Assembly: GCF_001942305.1 (NCBI RefSeq)
Contig: NZ_MKKE01000012.1
Coordinates: forward strand, 1-64,000
Source of the DNA: Saccharomonospora sp. CUA-673
GTDB lineage: Bacteria > Actinomycetota > Actinomycetes > Mycobacteriales > Pseudonocardiaceae
Direction: 5' to 3'
DNA: 64,000 bases
The notes under the pieces are model-generated. The model worked only from the letters and a program-made list of their open reading frames with translations. It had not been told where the DNA came from and searched no databases. Shown here in pieces: positions 8,207-17,477 of the stretch. Position 1 is the first letter of the stretch, and every line of letters starts with the position of its first letter. Both the position numbers and the translations under genes were made by a program.

Positions 8207-10105
8207 GTGACAGCGCTGACCGCGGAACTCGTGGTGGACGGCCGCGCGCCGCGGACCCCGGTGCTCGCTCCGAACGGTAGACGGCTCTGTTATGCCCTCG
8301 TGCCCCTCAGCCGCCCAGGGGACCACTTCGACACCGAACTCTGGATCGTCGACACCGACGAGGGCACGACATGGCGGGCGACCACCGACATCGCCACCGA
8401 ATCACGGCCACGTTGGTCCGCGGATTCGAACACGGTGTTCTTCCTGTCCGACCGCGGACAACGCGGCACCGCCCAGGTGCATCGGCTGGCCCTCGCGGAC
8501 GGCGTGGCAACGGCGGTGACGAACTGGCGCGCCGGGATCGTCGACCACCTGCCGCTCGCCGATCCCGACATGGTCGCGCTACTGGCCGAGGACGAACCCA
8601 CCGCGCAGGACGAACAGCGCGCCCGGGACCGGGATGACGCCGTTGTCGTCGGCGAGGGCGAACGGCCCTGCCGGTTACGCCTGCTCGACCTACGCACGGG
8701 ACAGATCACCACCCCGGATGCGTTCGGCGACCGGCACGTCGTGGAACTGCAGCAACGTCCCGACGGTGGCCCGCTGGCCGTGTTGAGCAGGTCGTGTACT
8801 GACAAGGACTACGGCCCCCGCACCGGCGAACTGCACCTGTTCGACCCCGCGACGGGCGCCACCGTAGACCTCGGCACGGTCGGGGTGGAGGCACGCTCCT
8901 TGGCATGGTGGCCGGACGACGACGGTTGGCATCTCGGCTACATCGCGCTGACGCCACCGACTCTCCACGCCGGAAACGCCGTGTTCGATCTGGCCGTGCA
9001 CAGCCGCGTCCAACGCAACCGCACCACCGGCCTGTCGATGTGCCCGATCGAACTGCACCAGACCGAGGCCAACCCACTAGTTGTGCTCGCCGACGGTCTG
9101 AACACGACCCTGGCGCGGCTCGACGACTCCGCTCCCACGACCTTGTCACAGCACTCCGGAGGTCTCGACGAGCTCACCGCGACTCCCGCAGGGGAGATGG
9201 TCGCGGCACTGGCCGGTACCCGCTACCGGCCTGCGAACGTCCACGTGGGGCCGGCGCACGGTCCGTTGCAACGCATCACCAACACCCGGCCGGAACTGAA
9301 CGACATTGCATTCGGGTCGCAGCAACCACTGTCCTACCGTGCCGCTGACGGTCTCGACCTGGACGGGCTGCTCGTGCTGCCGAAGGGGAGAGCCGCGACG
9401 GACGGGCCGTTCCCGCTTGTCACCGTCGTGCACGGGGGTCCCTACGACCGATACGCCGACGACTTGCAGCTGCCCTGGGTGCCCAGCGCGCAGTGGCTGG
9501 CCACCGCCGGCTACGCGGTATTCCTGCCAAACCCGCGAGGAGGTCAGGGCCACGGTCATAAGTTCGCTCACAGCGTCGCAGGCCGTGTGGGACAGGAAGA
9601 ATGGACCGACATCCTGACCGGCATCGAGCTGCTTATTACCAAGGGCATCGCTGATCGGGACCGGTTGGGGATCGCCGGCGGAAGTCACGGCGGGTTCTTG
9701 TCCGCGTGGGCCGTCGGACAGACCGATCGGTTCCGTGCGGCAGTCGTCCTTGCCGGCGTCATCGACTGGGGCATGCTGGCCGCGACCGGGGAGAACGGGC
9801 AATTCGAAGCGGCCCTCGGCGGCAGCACCGGCTTGTCCGGCATTGGTCCGCACCCGCACGACGCCGTCAGTCCGGCCTCCTTCGCCAGTCGGGTCCGCAC
9901 TCCGGTGCTCCTTCTTCACGGTGCCGACGACCCCAATGTTCCCCTCGGACAGTCGGTGTACTTCCACCGGGCACTGCGCCATTTCGGCGTTGAGCACGAA
10001 TTCGTCATCTATCCGCGAGAAGGACACGCTATCCGCGAACGGAATCATCAGCTCGACGTGCTGTTCAGGACACGCGAATGGTTCGACCGCTGGCTCCACC
10101 CGTGA
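8207..10105 (+). CDS. Prolyl oligopeptidase-family serine peptidase (S9, 632 aa)
   Basis: An alpha/beta-hydrolase peptidase of the S9 family, probably an acylaminoacyl or dipeptidyl peptidase acting on short peptides. The first 375 residues or so form the beta-propeller, and the C-terminal third is the catalytic domain. The Ser is in GGSHGGF (about residue 493), the Asp in HGADDPNVP (about 574) and the His in EGHAIRERNH (about 607). There is no signal peptide, so it is cytoplasmic. The GTG start at 8207 is the first in-frame start before the conserved propeller segment. It lies 26 bases after the TetR gene on the same strand. Confidence 0.88.
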   Translation: MTALTAELVVDGRAPRTPVLAPNGRRLCYALVPLSRPGDHFDTELWIVDTDEGTTWRATTDIATESRPRWSADSNTVFFLSDRGQRGTAQVHRLALADGVATAVTNWRAGIVDHLPLADPDMVALLAEDEPTAQDEQRARDRDDAVVVGEGERPCRLRLLDLRTGQITTPDAFGDRHVVELQQRPDGGPLAVLSRSCTDKDYGPRTGELHLFDPATGATVDLGTVGVEARSLAWWPDDDGWHLGYIALTPPTLHAGNAVFDLAVHSRVQRNRTTGLSMCPIELHQTEANPLVVLADGLNTTLARLDDSAPTTLSQHSGGLDELTATPAGEMVAALAGTRYRPANVHVGPAHGPLQRITNTRPELNDIAFGSQQPLSYRAADGLDLDGLLVLPKGRAATDGPFPLVTVVHGGPYDRYADDLQLPWVPSAQWLATAGYAVFLPNPRGGQGHGHKFAHSVAGRVGQEEWTDILTGIELLITKGIADRDRLGIAGGSHGGFLSAWAVGQTDRFRAAVVLAGVIDWGMLAATGENGQFEAALGGSTGLSGIGPHPHDAVSPASFASRVRTPVLLLHGADDPNVPLGQSVYFHRALRHFGVEHEFVIYPREGHAIRERNHQLDVLFRTREWFDRWLHP

Positions 10106-10197
10106 TCCAGGGAGCCCACCGCAGCAATAATCCGACTGCGACAATCAGCTGACACGCGGCATTCCCAAGTCCGCGTGGCATCCCTATGCTGCGCGGC

Positions 10198-10806
10198 ATG
10201 TCCACGGCGTTCCTCGTGACCGCGCTCGTCATCGTCGCCACTCCCGGAACCGGTGCTCTGTACACGATCGGGACCGGTCTCGCGCGCGGCACCAAGGCCG
10301 GCATCCTCGCTGCCTTCGCGTGCACCCTTGGGACGGTGCCCCATCTGGTTGCGGCGATCACCGGGCTGGCAGCCGTGCTGCAGGCGAGTGGCGTCGCGTT
10401 CGCGGTCATCAAGTACGCGGGCGTCGTCTACCTGCTCTACATGGCCTGGGCGACCTGGCGGGACAGGGGAGCGCTGTCGGTTGACTCCGGCGACTCCAAG
10501 GCCTCGGCGCGGACGGTGATCTATTCGGGCATCACGCTCAACTTGCTCAATCCGAAGCTGACGATCTTCTTCTTCGCCTTCCTTCCGCAGTTCGTGCCCG
10601 ACGGCAACGGGGCGACGGCAACCATGTTGGGCCTGAGTGCGGTCTTCATGCTCATGACGTTCGTGGTCTTCGCGGCCTACGGCATGTTCGCGGCGGCGAT
10701 GCGCGACCACGTGCTGACGCGGCCCCGCGTCGTTGCGGCCATGCGCAAGCTCTTCGCCGCGACCTTCGTGGCTCTCGCCGGGCGACTCGCACTGCAGAGC
10801 CGCTGA
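10198..10806 (+). CDS. LysE/RhtB-family exporter (202 aa)
   Basis: A small membrane protein with about six hydrophobic segments. The typical LysE-family opening FLVTALVIVATPGTGALYTIG and the segment LNLLNPKLTIFFFAFLPQF are both present. Family members export amino acids or derivatives. I chose the ATG at 10198 because it is 7 bases after TATGCT, which would make a leaderless message. An in-frame ATG at 10186 would add four residues. It converges on a kinase-like gene 11 bases downstream. Confidence 0.85.
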   Translation: MSTAFLVTALVIVATPGTGALYTIGTGLARGTKAGILAAFACTLGTVPHLVAAITGLAAVLQASGVAFAVIKYAGVVYLLYMAWATWRDRGALSVDSGDSKASARTVIYSGITLNLLNPKLTIFFFAFLPQFVPDGNGATATMLGLSAVFMLMTFVVFAAYGMFAAAMRDHVLTRPRVVAAMRKLFAATFVALAGRLALQSR

Positions 10807-10816
10807 TCCCGCCGGC

Positions 10817-11740
10817 TCAGGCGTCCGCACGGCGGAGACGTTCGGGTGCCTGCTCCTGCAACGCCGATGGAGCCCCAGTGGTGAGACGGTCGTGCAGCGC
10901 TTCCCAGCGGAGGTCGTGCGTCACGACCCAGAGGCCGGCGGCCCACACGAGCTGTTCCTCCTCGGCGGTGAACGCGCGGCCGCGCGCAGCCTGGTAGGCG
11001 TTCAGGAACGCTTCGGTGCTGTCGAGCGGAGGAAGCGTGGCCGCTCCCGTCTTCGGGAAGGCGACACTCGCGGCGCCGACCAGCGCCGCTTCCGGTTGCC
11101 ACGCCAGACTGTCCCAGTCGTGCACCATCCACACGCGACGACCGCGCCATCGGAGGTTCTGCGCCTCGAAGTCCGCATGTCCCAGAACGCAGGGGAGGTC
11201 GGCGGCCAGCAGTCGTCGCCGAGCCCTGGCGGCGACAGTGGTCACCCGGGAAGGGACGAGGTTCTGATCCTTCTCGTCGAGAGCGTCGATCGGGGGCCAC
11301 AACTGTGTGCCCGCGTGATCCCAGCGCACCCAGCGCGGATTCGGCAGCGGCGGTGTGACCCGGACCGACGCCAACCCGGCCATCAGGTCCGCGAACACAT
11401 GGGCACACCGGACGGCGACGTCCGCCCAAGCGCCGTGCAGAACGTCGCCGCCAGGCCGGAATTCCTCGGCATGCACGGCCAGTGCGCCGACAGTGTCAAC
11501 GTGGGTCAGCGGGCGCGGACAGGGGAGAGCCATCTCGGCCAGCCGGCTCTGTGCGGCCACACACGACGCGGCGCGGCCGTCCTCGGGGCGGGCTTTGACG
11601 ACGAGTTCCGTGCCGTCGACCAGACGGAGACCGACGACGTCCGAGATCGATCGGTGTCGGAACAGGATGGTGTCGGGTCGGCTGCCGAGGTGGTCGAGAC
11701 ACCACGTCGGCAGCCAGCTCGGCAGCGCGTCCGGCGACAC
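10817..11740 (-). CDS. APH-fold phosphotransferase (about 307 aa)
   Basis: Belongs to the aminoglycoside phosphotransferase / protein-kinase-like fold. It has the catalytic-loop motif HADFEAQNLRW and the metal-binding HDWDSLAW. The natural substrate is unknown, and many such proteins are not resistance enzymes. The start is uncertain: GTG at 11740 gives a protein beginning near SPDALPSWLP, while the frame is open to a GTG at 11875 within a palindromic AT-rich region. The region 11741-11831 also reads sensibly in another frame (VEPVLEHPLPAYVPTGD), so a frame error upstream is possible. Confidence 0.7.
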   Translation of the reverse strand: MSPDALPSWLPTWCLDHLGSRPDTILFRHRSISDVVGLRLVDGTELVVKARPEDGRAASCVAAQSRLAEMALPCPRPLTHVDTVGALAVHAEEFRPGGDVLHGAWADVAVRCAHVFADLMAGLASVRVTPPLPNPRWVRWDHAGTQLWPPIDALDEKDQNLVPSRVTTVAARARRRLLAADLPCVLGHADFEAQNLRWRGRRVWMVHDWDSLAWQPEAALVGAASVAFPKTGAATLPPLDSTEAFLNAYQAARGRAFTAEEEQLVWAAGLWVVTHDLRWEALHDRLTTGAPSALQEQAPERLRRADA

Positions 11741-11855
11741 AGAGGAAACTGTGCCACGAGCGCTCGATGTTGGCGTGAGTGTCGCCGGTTGGGACGTATG
11801 CCGGGAGAGGGTGTTCGAGAACCGGTTCCACCGGACCCTCAGAACACTACTTAAC

Positions 11856-11869
11856 ATAATGTCCATTAT
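11856..11869. promoter_or_regulatory. AT-rich palindrome
   Basis: ATAATG-TC-CATTAT is a perfect 14-base palindrome in one of the few AT-rich patches of the window, between the APH-fold gene and the divergent flavoprotein gene. It resembles a repressor site, but no regulator is encoded beside it. Confidence 0.4.
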
Positions 11870-11967
11870 CGGCACTGAACCTGTACCGACGGAGGGCGCT
11901 GCGCAGGCCGAGTGATGTCCCCTTCGTCCGGACCGCCGTGATCGCGGGCTCGCGTACCGTCGGTGTC

Positions 11968-12624
11968 GTGACCATCGACGATCGCACCACCGCTGACGGG
12001 TACGCCGAGATCACCGACGTCGCGACGCTCACCGAGTTGCTCGGCGAGCCCATCGCGCGCGTGTGGACCAAGGAACGTCAGGCGCTCGACGCCATCGACC
12101 GCGACTGGCTCGCCGCGTCCCCGTTCTGCTTCATGGCCACCGCCGACGCCGACGGACGCTGTGACGCCTCACCGAAGGGCGATCCGGCCGGACAACTCGT
12201 GCACGTCGTCGACGATCGCACCATCGCCATCGCCGAACGTCCCGGCAACCGCCGCGCCGACGGCTACCGCAACATCATCGCCAACCCGCACGTCGGCCTG
12301 AACTTCCTCATCCCGGGCCGCGGCGACACCCTGCGCATCAACGGACGCGCGCGACTACTGCGGGACGCACCGTTCTTCGACGAGATGATCGTCAAGGGTC
12401 ACCGGCCGATCCTCGTGGTGCTCGTCGAGATCGACCAGATCTTCTTCCATTGCTCGAAGGCATTCCTGCGTTCCGAGCTGTGGGAACCCGAAACGTGGAA
12501 CCCCGAGAGCCGCGTCGCCCGCCGGGCCGTCATCGCCGACCGCCTCGAGGGCACCGGCATGAGCCTCGACGAACTCGACACCTACTACGGCGAGGCGTAC
12601 CGGAAGAAGCTGTACGGCGGCTGA
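11968..12624 (+). CDS. Pyridoxamine 5'-phosphate oxidase-like FMN protein (about 218 aa)
   Basis: Split beta-barrel flavoprotein of the PPOX class. Visible segments are FCFMATADADGRCDASPKGD and NIIANPHVGLNFLIPGRGD, followed by INGRARLL and FFHCSKAFLRSELW. These match the FMN-dependent subfamily around MSMEG_1061-like proteins, whose substrates are generally unknown. The GTG at 11968 lies 8 bases after TACCGT and would be leaderless; an in-frame GTG at 11938 would add ten residues without homology. It stands alone, followed by an oxidoreductase gene 117 bases downstream. Confidence 0.8.
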   Translation: MTIDDRTTADGYAEITDVATLTELLGEPIARVWTKERQALDAIDRDWLAASPFCFMATADADGRCDASPKGDPAGQLVHVVDDRTIAIAERPGNRRADGYRNIIANPHVGLNFLIPGRGDTLRINGRARLLRDAPFFDEMIVKGHRPILVVLVEIDQIFFHCSKAFLRSELWEPETWNPESRVARRAVIADRLEGTGMSLDELDTYYGEAYRKKLYGG

Positions 12625-12673
12625 GACCCGCCTCTCCCCTTCGAGAACAACATCCAGCCACGCACCGCAATTA

Positions 12674-12686
12674 CGTCACGGTGACG
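12674..12686. promoter_or_regulatory. Palindrome upstream of the zinc-type oxidoreductase
   Basis: CGTCACGGTGACG is a perfect 13-base palindrome 55 bases before the oxidoreductase start. It is a plausible operator, but there is no adjacent regulator gene. Confidence 0.35.
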
Positions 12687-12740
12687 ACGGGCGTGACCCA
12701 CGTGCGGCATCCCGACGCGCAGTGCGGAATCGTGGGAGGC

Positions 12741-13750
12741 ATGAGCACCACGCACACCGCCATCGGATACACCGCCAACCTGCCCGCCACCGACCCGGAG
12801 TCCCTCGTCGTCCGGGACGTCGACACCGCACAGCCCGGTCCGCGTGATCTGCTGGTGGACGTCCGGGCCGTGTCGGTCAACCCGGTCGATCGGAAGCTCC
12901 GTACGGGCGCTCCCGCCGACGGGTTCCGCGTACTGGGGTTCGACGCCGCCGGCGTCGTGCGCGCCGTCGGTGCCGAGGTCAGCCTGTTCGCACCCGGCGA
13001 CGAGGTGTTCTACGCCGGAACCATCGACCGTCCGGGGACGAACCAGCGCTTCCACCTCGTGGACGAACGGATCGTGGGCCCCAAGCCCGCGTCCATCTCG
13101 TTCGCCGACGCCGCGTCGCTGCCGCTGACGGCGATCACCGCATGGGAAACCCTGTTCGATCGGTTCCGCCTCACCGAGGACAGCACGGGGACGCTGCTGG
13201 TCGTCGGCGCGACGGGCGGCGTCGGGTCGATCCTGCTCCAACTCGCCGAGGCGCTCCTGCCCGGCGTCCGCGTGATCGCCACCGCGTCCGACGCCGAACG
13301 GCAGGCCTGGGTCCGTGACCTGGGCGCGAGGACACCGTCAACCACCACGGAGACCTGTCGGCCGAGGTGCTCGACCTGGCCCCCGGCGGCGTGGACTGGC
13401 TCTTCACCGCCCATTCCGAGGGGCAGATCGAGACGTACGCGACCATCGTGCGGCCCTTCGGCCAGATCGTCGCCATCGACGACGGCCCGCGGGACGTCGA
13501 GCCGCTGAAGCCGAAGAGCATCACGTGGCACTGGGAGCTGATGTTCACCCGGCCGCTGCACCAGACGGCCGACATGGCCGAGCAGCACCGCCTGCTCACC
13601 GAGGTCAGCAGGCTCACCGACGCGGGCTCGGTGCGCCCGACGACCACCGAGACGCTCACGCCGATCACTGCGGAGAACCTGCGTCAGGCGCACGAACGCA
13701 TCGAGCACAACCGCACGGTCGGCAAGATCGTCCTGCACGACTGGGAGTAA
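12741..13750 (+). pseudogene. Zinc-type alcohol dehydrogenase-like quinone oxidoreductase, one apparent frameshift
   Basis: An MDR-superfamily NADPH oxidoreductase. The N-terminal catalytic domain has the typical SVNPVDRKLRTG and LGFDAAGVV, and the Rossmann motif VVGATGGVGSILLQLA begins at about residue 153. After WVRDLGA (near 13328) the sequence continues in another frame as EDTVNHHGDLSAEVLDLAPG and ends KIVLHDWE. One added base in GGCGCGAGG restores a protein of about 336 residues, the normal length. The ATG at 12741 follows GGGAGGC. The conserved cysteines and histidine for structural zinc are not obvious, so it may be zinc-free. Confidence 0.8.
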
Positions 13751-13780
13751 ACGCACGCAGTCGAGCGCGGGACCGGTCGG

Positions 13781-14194
13781 TCAGCGGAGGGCTTCGATGT
13801 CGCCGGCGATCCGGCCGACCTCGCCGGCGAGCTTCTGCAACTCCTCGCTGCCTGCGCCGTCGCTGGCCGCGGTGGCGACGTCCTCGGCGGCGCAGCGCAG
13901 TTGGAACAGCCGATCCTGCAGCGCGGCGATCTCCTCGCCGGACAGCACGACCGCGTCCTCCGGAAGTCCCGTCCGCTGCACGGCCGTGCGCCGCTCGTAG
14001 GCGCGCTGACGGCACGATTGACCGCAGTACCGGCGCCGGCGGCCCGGCTTGGCACCGCGTTCGGGCGCGGCCTGCTGGCCGGCCGGCGTCGCGGGCGGGC
14101 TCTGTTCCAGGGAACGGCCGCACCAACCGCAGTGTTGCGGCACCGGCGTCCGGAGTGCCCGGAGCTCCTCACGGGTCGGCGAACTACTCACCAC
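13781..14194 (-). CDS. Small putative zinc-binding protein (137 aa)
   Basis: Not assigned to a named family. The N-terminal half has two Cys pairs, CGWCG and YCGQSCRQRAYERR, typical of a zinc-ribbon-like nucleic-acid or protein binding module. The C-terminal half (about 75-137) is a predicted coiled coil (DRLFQLRCAAEDVATAASD). The GTG at 14194 lies 6 bases after TAGGGT and is probably leaderless. It is divergent from a phosphodiesterase gene and convergent with the oxidoreductase. A similar Cys-pair plus coiled-coil architecture is seen in the larger protein at 19983. Confidence 0.7.
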   Translation of the reverse strand: MVSSSPTREELRALRTPVPQHCGWCGRSLEQSPPATPAGQQAAPERGAKPGRRRRYCGQSCRQRAYERRTAVQRTGLPEDAVVLSGEEIAALQDRLFQLRCAAEDVATAASDGAGSEELQKLAGEVGRIAGDIEALR

Positions 14195-14257
14195 GCAGAC
14201 CCTAGTCGGCAACGCCTCGTCCATGCCGCGGCCACGCCGGTCCGGCACACTGGGGGC

Positions 14258-15103
14258 GTGGCGCAGACACCTCGGAAGCATCCGTACCTCGAGGCCCCGC
14301 TCCCCCGTGCCCTCGCTCACCGCGGGTGGCACCTCGGCGACCTGGACGGCATGGAGAACTCGCTGCCCGCGTTTCGGCGCGCCGCCGACGAGGGCTACCG
14401 CTACATCGAGACCGATGTGCACGCGACCTCCGACGGCGTGGTCGTCGTCCACCACGACGCACACCTGGACCGCACCACCGACGGCGTCGGGCCGATCGCC
14501 GAGCAGCCGTGGAGCGCCGTGCGCCGCGCGAAGGTCGGCGGACGCGCCGCCGTGTCCCGCCTCGAGGACGTCCTCGAGGAACTGCCGGACACGCGGTTCA
14601 ACGTCGACGTCAAGGCCGACAGCGCGGTCGAACCATTCGTGGACGCTGTCACCAGGGTCGGCGCGTTCGACCGCGTCGCAGCTGCCGCCTTCTCCGACGC
14701 GCGCCTGTCGCGTCTGCGCACGCTGGCCGGCGAACAGCTCATCACCGCGTGCGGGCCGCGTTCGGCCGCGGTGCTGTGGGCCAACGGCTGGGTGCCGTTC
14801 CTGCGCCTCGGATTCCTCAACCAGGGCGCCATGGCGCAGGTGCCGCGCCGGCGCGGCCCGATGACCGTCGTGGACAAGGCGTTCGTGCGCTCGGCCCGCA
14901 ACGCCGGCGTCGAGGTGCACGTGTGGACCATCGACGACCGCGACGAGATGCGTGACCTGCTCGACCTCGGCGTCGACGGCATCGTCACCGACCGTCCCGA
15001 CGTGCTGCGCGCGCTGCTGCGCGCCCGCGGCGAGTGGGCGGGCGCCTCGGAGCAGACACCCGCGCCGACACCCACGCCCGCGGACGAGTCGGCGCCGCAC
15101 TGA
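14258..15103 (+). CDS. Glycerophosphodiester phosphodiesterase (281 aa)
   Basis: A TIM-barrel phosphodiesterase that releases glycerol-3-phosphate from deacylated phospholipids. The catalytic and metal residues are in AHRGWHLGDLDGMENSL, ETDVH and HHDAHLDRTTDG. The C-terminal segment has VEVHVWTIDDRDEM, typical of the family. A Pro/Thr-rich tail follows the barrel (about 258-281). There is no signal peptide, so it is likely cytoplasmic. The GTG start at 14258 is shortly before the first conserved motif; the divergent gene starts 63 bases upstream. Confidence 0.88.
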   Translation: MAQTPRKHPYLEAPLPRALAHRGWHLGDLDGMENSLPAFRRAADEGYRYIETDVHATSDGVVVVHHDAHLDRTTDGVGPIAEQPWSAVRRAKVGGRAAVSRLEDVLEELPDTRFNVDVKADSAVEPFVDAVTRVGAFDRVAAAAFSDARLSRLRTLAGEQLITACGPRSAAVLWANGWVPFLRLGFLNQGAMAQVPRRRGPMTVVDKAFVRSARNAGVEVHVWTIDDRDEMRDLLDLGVDGIVTDRPDVLRALLRARGEWAGASEQTPAPTPTPADESAPH

Positions 15104-15144
15104 GCCGAACCCGTCACGCCTGCGTCATCGCACATCCGGCCGAA

Positions 15145-15834
15145 CTACCGCGGTGCCGTGCCCTCCCAGGCGGCCTTCCACGTCTTCGGTCCGAGCCTGC
15201 CCGAATCACGGATGTCGTTGGCGCGCTGCAGGTCCAGCACGGCTTCCTTCGTCTTGTCGTAGTAGCAGCCCGTGCCCTGGAAGTCGTAGCCGAAGTCGTT
15301 CATGCGCAGCTGGAACGTGCGCAGGGCGGGCGCGCAGTCGCCGTAGGCGTAGACCAGACCGGACCACTCGGGCATCGCCCCGGTCTCCGGCGCCGGTGCG
15401 GGCGTGGGCGCCGGGGTGCCCCCGCCGCCGATGTAGGCGGCCTCGGCGCGGGACGGCACGACCTTGCTGCGCGCGTCCTCGTCGTCGACCAGGCCGACCA
15501 TATTGGCGCATTCCCACGGCTGCCAGCCGCGCATGCGGTAGAGATACAGGGCGCGATAGTCCTGTTCGGCCGGGCTCGCCTGATCGGGACGACCCGTACC
15601 GCCGACGCTCTGCCAGGTCGGCAGGTCGAACTGGTAAGCACCGTAGTAACCGGTTCCGGTGTTCACGTGGTACCGCTCGGTCGATTCGCACATGCGGAGC
15701 TTGGCCCAGTCCGCGTGGCTCGGGTCGGCGGATGTCGGCACGGCGAGCGCGAGTTGGGCGCCGAGTGCGGCCATGGCGATGAGGAGAAGCTTGGCAAAAC
15801 CCCGCGTCAGACCGCGGAATCGGCGTCTGTCCAT
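15145..15834 (-). CDS. Secreted Rpf-like transglycosylase with peptidoglycan-binding domain (229 aa)
   Basis: The N-terminus (MDRRRFRGLTRGFAKLLLIA and following) is a signal peptide ending near residue 36. The next part (WAKLRMCESTERYHVNTGTG) and YGAYQFDLPTWQSVGG match resuscitation-promoting-factor-like lysozyme-fold domains, with the catalytic Glu in CEST. A Pro/Ala linker follows. The C-terminal part (LRTFQLRMNDFGYDFQGTGC, AVLDLQRANDI and GPKTW) is a peptidoglycan-binding module. It is predicted to cleave cell-wall glycan outside the cell. The ATG at 15834 begins a convincing signal sequence. It is divergent from the MFS gene. Confidence 0.85.
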   Translation of the reverse strand: MDRRRFRGLTRGFAKLLLIAMAALGAQLALAVPTSADPSHADWAKLRMCESTERYHVNTGTGYYGAYQFDLPTWQSVGGTGRPDQASPAEQDYRALYLYRMRGWQPWECANMVGLVDDEDARSKVVPSRAEAAYIGGGGTPAPTPAPAPETGAMPEWSGLVYAYGDCAPALRTFQLRMNDFGYDFQGTGCYYDKTKEAVLDLQRANDIRDSGRLGPKTWKAAWEGTAPR

Positions 15835-16025
15835 AACAGCACGGTAAGTAAACCGGACAGGAGTCACAACAGGCACACTGGAAACGGCAGTATCACATAC
15901 CACATGCGGGGGATGTTTCAGCGACACGCGGCTCGCCCACCGGCGGGCGCGGACACGCACGAACCCGTGCGCTGCGACGAGTCGGCGGCACGGGATGAAC
16001 GACCACAGGGAACACGGGGACACAC

Positions 16026-17450
16026 ATGACGGAAACGCCGACGGGGCCGACGCCGCCCGCGGACGTGAAGCAGCGGAAACGGGAGCAGCGCGGCTGGTAC
16101 ATCTACGACTGGGCCAACCAGGCGTTCAACACGTCGGTCATCACCGTGTTCGGTGAGCTCTACATGAGTTCGGTCGCCGCGGACGCGGCGCGCAGTGACA
16201 TCGAGAGGAACGGGCCCGGCGCGTGCACCGGTCCCGACGGCCACGAGAACCGCCTCGTGGACTGCGACATCTCCGTGCTCGGCCTGACGTTCCCGGCCGG
16301 ATCCCTGTGGGGCTACCTGCTGGCCGTGGCCACGGTCGTGCAGGTGCTCGTGCTGCCGATCGCGGGGGCGATCGCCGACCGCAGCCAGCGCAAGAAGTTC
16401 ATGCTCGGCCTGTTCGCTCTCATCGGCGCGGGCGCCACGGCGCTGTTGTTCTTCGTCGACGACGGCCGCTGGGAACTCGGCGCGCTGCTCTACATCATCG
16501 CCAACATCGGCTACGGCGCCTCGATCGTCACCTACTACGCCTTCCTGCCCGACATCGCCACACCCGACGAGCGGGACAAGGTGTCCTCGCACGGCTGGGC
16601 GTGGGGATACCTCGGCGGCGGCACCGCACTGGCGCTGCAGCTCGCGTTCTACCTGAACCGGGACTTCTTCGGCATCGGCGATTCGATGGCCGTGCGGATC
16701 TGCTACGTGCTGTCCGCGTTGTGGTGGGCCGGCTTCACGATCATCCCGCTGCTGCGACTGCGTGAGCACCAGGCGCCGCACGGCCGGGAGAAGGGCCTGA
16801 GCGTGTTCACGGCCGGCTTCGTGGAGCTGAAGCAAACGGCGAAGGCCGCGATGGCGCTGCCGTTGACGCTGGCGTTCCTCGGTGCGTATCTGGTCTACAC
16901 CGACGGCATCAGCACGGTCGTGAACGTCTCGGCGCAGTACGGCACCGAGGAGTTGCGCTTCCCCGAGGAAGTCATGATCGTGACGGTGCTGGTCATCCAG
17001 TTCGTCGCCTACTTCGGGGCGTTGCTGCACGGGTACGCGGCCCGGTATTTCGGGGCGAAGAAGGTGATCCTGGTCAGCCTGCTGGTGTGGGTGGGCGTGC
17101 TGATCTACGCCTACTTCGTGGAGGCAGGCCAGGAACTGCAGTTCTACACGCTCGCGGTCGGCATCGGCCTGGTGATGGGCGGGACGAACGCGCTGTCGCG
17201 GTCGCTGTTCAGTCAGATGATCCCGCCCGGCAAGGAGGCCCAGTACTACTCGCTCTACGAGGTCGGCGAGCGCGGCACGTCGTGGCTCGGGCCGTTGCTG
17301 TTCGCGGCGGTCGGCCAGGCCACGGGCACGTTCCGGTACGCGATCCTGGCGCTGATCATCTTCTTCGCGATCGGGTTCGTGCTGGTGCTGTTGATCCCTG
17401 TGAGAAGGGCCATCGCGGCGGCCGGCAACCGAGAGCCTGCGGTCCTGTAG
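16026..17450 (+). CDS. MFS transporter, UMF1/Atg22-like (474 aa)
   Basis: A twelve-helix membrane transporter. The opening GWYIYDWANQAFNTSVITVF and the segment LPDIATPDERDKVSSHGWAWGY are diagnostic of the UMF1 family, related to the yeast vacuolar effluxer Atg22. The function in bacteria is unclear; export of small metabolites is usually suggested. The ATG at 16026 is close to the conserved N-terminus, and the ribosome site is weak. It is followed 27 bases later by thymidine kinase on the same strand. Confidence 0.88.
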   Translation: MTETPTGPTPPADVKQRKREQRGWYIYDWANQAFNTSVITVFGELYMSSVAADAARSDIERNGPGACTGPDGHENRLVDCDISVLGLTFPAGSLWGYLLAVATVVQVLVLPIAGAIADRSQRKKFMLGLFALIGAGATALLFFVDDGRWELGALLYIIANIGYGASIVTYYAFLPDIATPDERDKVSSHGWAWGYLGGGTALALQLAFYLNRDFFGIGDSMAVRICYVLSALWWAGFTIIPLLRLREHQAPHGREKGLSVFTAGFVELKQTAKAAMALPLTLAFLGAYLVYTDGISTVVNVSAQYGTEELRFPEEVMIVTVLVIQFVAYFGALLHGYAARYFGAKKVILVSLLVWVGVLIYAYFVEAGQELQFYTLAVGIGLVMGGTNALSRSLFSQMIPPGKEAQYYSLYEVGERGTSWLGPLLFAAVGQATGTFRYAILALIIFFAIGFVLVLLIPVRRAIAAAGNREPAVL

Positions 17451-17477
17451 GCCGGGAAACGGCTAGGGTGACCCGCC

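Noticed and set aside
15834-16025. Possible ydaO (c-di-AMP) riboswitch upstream of the Rpf-like gene
   Set aside because: Such riboswitches often precede rpf genes, but I could not find the conserved core sequences.
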